From NCBI GenBank assembly GCA_009930355.1, contig RZYK01000092.1, forward strand, positions 1 through 7,570: a stretch of DNA of 7,570 bases. The letters are read 5' to 3'. Below, one piece after another: positions 7,261-7,570 of the stretch (within the stretch, counting starts at the first letter, position 1; every line of letters begins with the position of its first letter). The notes beneath the pieces are model-generated. The model had not been told where the DNA came from. It ran no database searches and was given only the letters and a program-made list of their open reading frames with translations. Source of the stretch: Campylobacterota bacterium (GTDB lineage Bacteria; Campylobacterota; Campylobacteria; Campylobacterales; Sulfurospirillaceae). The position numbers and the translations under genes were made by a program.

Positions 7261-7293
7261 AATAGACGACCTTATAGAGTATGTATGCGTTTA

Positions 7294-7299
7294 ATTATA
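7294..7299 (-). promoter_or_regulatory. Putative -10 box of the sensor-selAB operon
   Basis: A perfect TATAAT on the minus strand, 33 nt before the TTG start of the binding-protein gene. Transcription would begin near 7287, giving a leader of roughly 25-30 nt. No good -35 hexamer lies 16-18 nt upstream, which is usual for sigma-70 promoters in Campylobacterota. It is the only clear promoter element for the five-gene operon. Confidence 0.55.
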
Positions 7300-7346
7300 G
7301 CGGAAGAAGATTAACGAAAGCTAAGGAGTAAAAGGGGTTAAAATAG

Positions 7347-7371
7347 CGTTATATCCGATAAGTATATAACG
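7347..7371. promoter_or_regulatory. Inverted repeat CGTTATAT-N9-ATATAACG, candidate operator
   Basis: Perfect 8-bp arms separated by 9 bp, midway between the two divergent start codons and about 50 bp upstream of the operon's -10 box. The arrangement fits a dimeric regulator. A third related half-site, GGATATAAC, lies at 7447-7455 against the start codon of the rightward gene and is the exact reverse complement of 7348-7356. A T7 run follows at 7374-7380, so on the plus strand it also resembles a weak hairpin terminator, but no plus-strand gene lies upstream to end. Confidence 0.45.
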
Positions 7372-7421
7372 AGTTTTTTTGTATTATTAAGAACCATTTA
7401 ACCCAAATGATTTTACAATTC

Positions 7422-7439
7422 GGTAAATTATACTTTACC
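7422..7439. promoter_or_regulatory. Inverted repeat GGTAAA-N6-TTTACC over the rightward promoter
   Basis: Perfect 6-bp arms. The centre and right arm contain TATACT (7429-7434), the best -10 candidate for the rightward gene, 21 nt before its ATG. A partial third arm, TTTACA, lies at 7412-7417. A regulator bound here would cover the promoter. Promoter and operator are inferred from sequence only. Confidence 0.4.
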
Positions 7440-7455
7440 ACCTAATGGATATAAC

Positions 7456-7570
7456 ATGCAAAAAGAGTACATATTCTACGATACCGTTGGTATTGATTTC
7501 CCTCTTGATGAAGCAATAGAACTTGTAAAAAGCCCTGTTGATGGCGATTTTTTAGTTTCCAATCATCCTG
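7456..7570 (+). CDS. Unrecognised gene, N-terminal 38 residues
   Basis: An open frame starts at ATG 7456 and runs to the right edge without a stop: MQKEYIFYDTVGIDFPLDEA, then a stretch containing VKSPVDGDFLVSNHP. I do not recognise the family. The visible part has no signal peptide, membrane helix or metal-binding motif and looks like a soluble cytoplasmic protein. The ribosome site is weak (GGA about 6 nt before the ATG). An ATG at 7446 is in another frame and stops after 24 codons. Divergence from the sensor operon makes it a possible target of the encoded regulator. Confidence 0.6.
   Translation, partial: MQKEYIFYDTVGIDFPLDEAIELVKSPVDGDFLVSNHP

Noticed and set aside
7281..7331. Short plus-strand frame of 16 codons in the divergent region
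   Set aside because: It has no ribosome site and lies over the operon promoter.
7347..7380. Rho-independent terminator on the plus strand
   Set aside because: The hairpin plus T run is suggestive, but no plus-strand gene lies upstream and the stem is almost all A-T. An operator is the better reading.

Overview
The window looks like chromosomal DNA of a Campylobacterota (epsilonproteobacterial) anaerobe, probably Sulfurospirillum or a close relative. This is inferred from the AT-rich composition, a Tat-exported flavocytochrome c/fumarate-reductase-type flavoprotein, a histidine kinase with the H-box wording NIAHQWRQPLG that is common in this group, and a selA-selB pair. No database search was possible, so the genus is a guess.

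Layout, left to right. Positions 1-381 (minus) hold the first 127 residues of a Tat-signal FAD flavoprotein whose remainder lies off the left edge. Positions 382-638 are non-coding: they hold the upstream region of that gene and a 32-bp perfect palindrome that probably terminates the next operon. Positions 639-7260 carry five tightly packed minus-strand genes, read right to left: a periplasmic type-1 ligand-binding protein, a membrane histidine kinase, a response regulator with a C-terminal winged-helix domain, selA and selB. The junctions are a 1-nt gap, a 20-nt overlap, a 4-nt ATGA overlap and a 3-nt gap, so this is almost certainly one operon with translational coupling. Positions 7261-7455 are a divergent promoter region with a TATAAT box for the operon and several inverted repeats. 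From 7456 (plus) an unrecognised gene starts and runs off the right edge.

How the genes may work together: the binding protein probably detects a small periplasmic ligand and passes the signal to the kinase, which phosphorylates the regulator. SelA makes Sec-tRNA(Sec) from Ser-tRNA(Sec), and SelB delivers it to UGA codons that carry a SECIS hairpin. Joining a three-part sensory system to the selenocysteine machinery in one transcript suggests that selenoprotein synthesis is produced with, and possibly controlled by, an environmental signal. The ligand and targets are not visible here.

The most unusual DNA-level signal is a 10-bp perfect palindrome, TTACATGTAA. It occurs six times: once in the putative terminator and five times inside selB, selA and the kinase gene, in two different reading frames. 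That points to selection or spread at the DNA level rather than for a protein motif.
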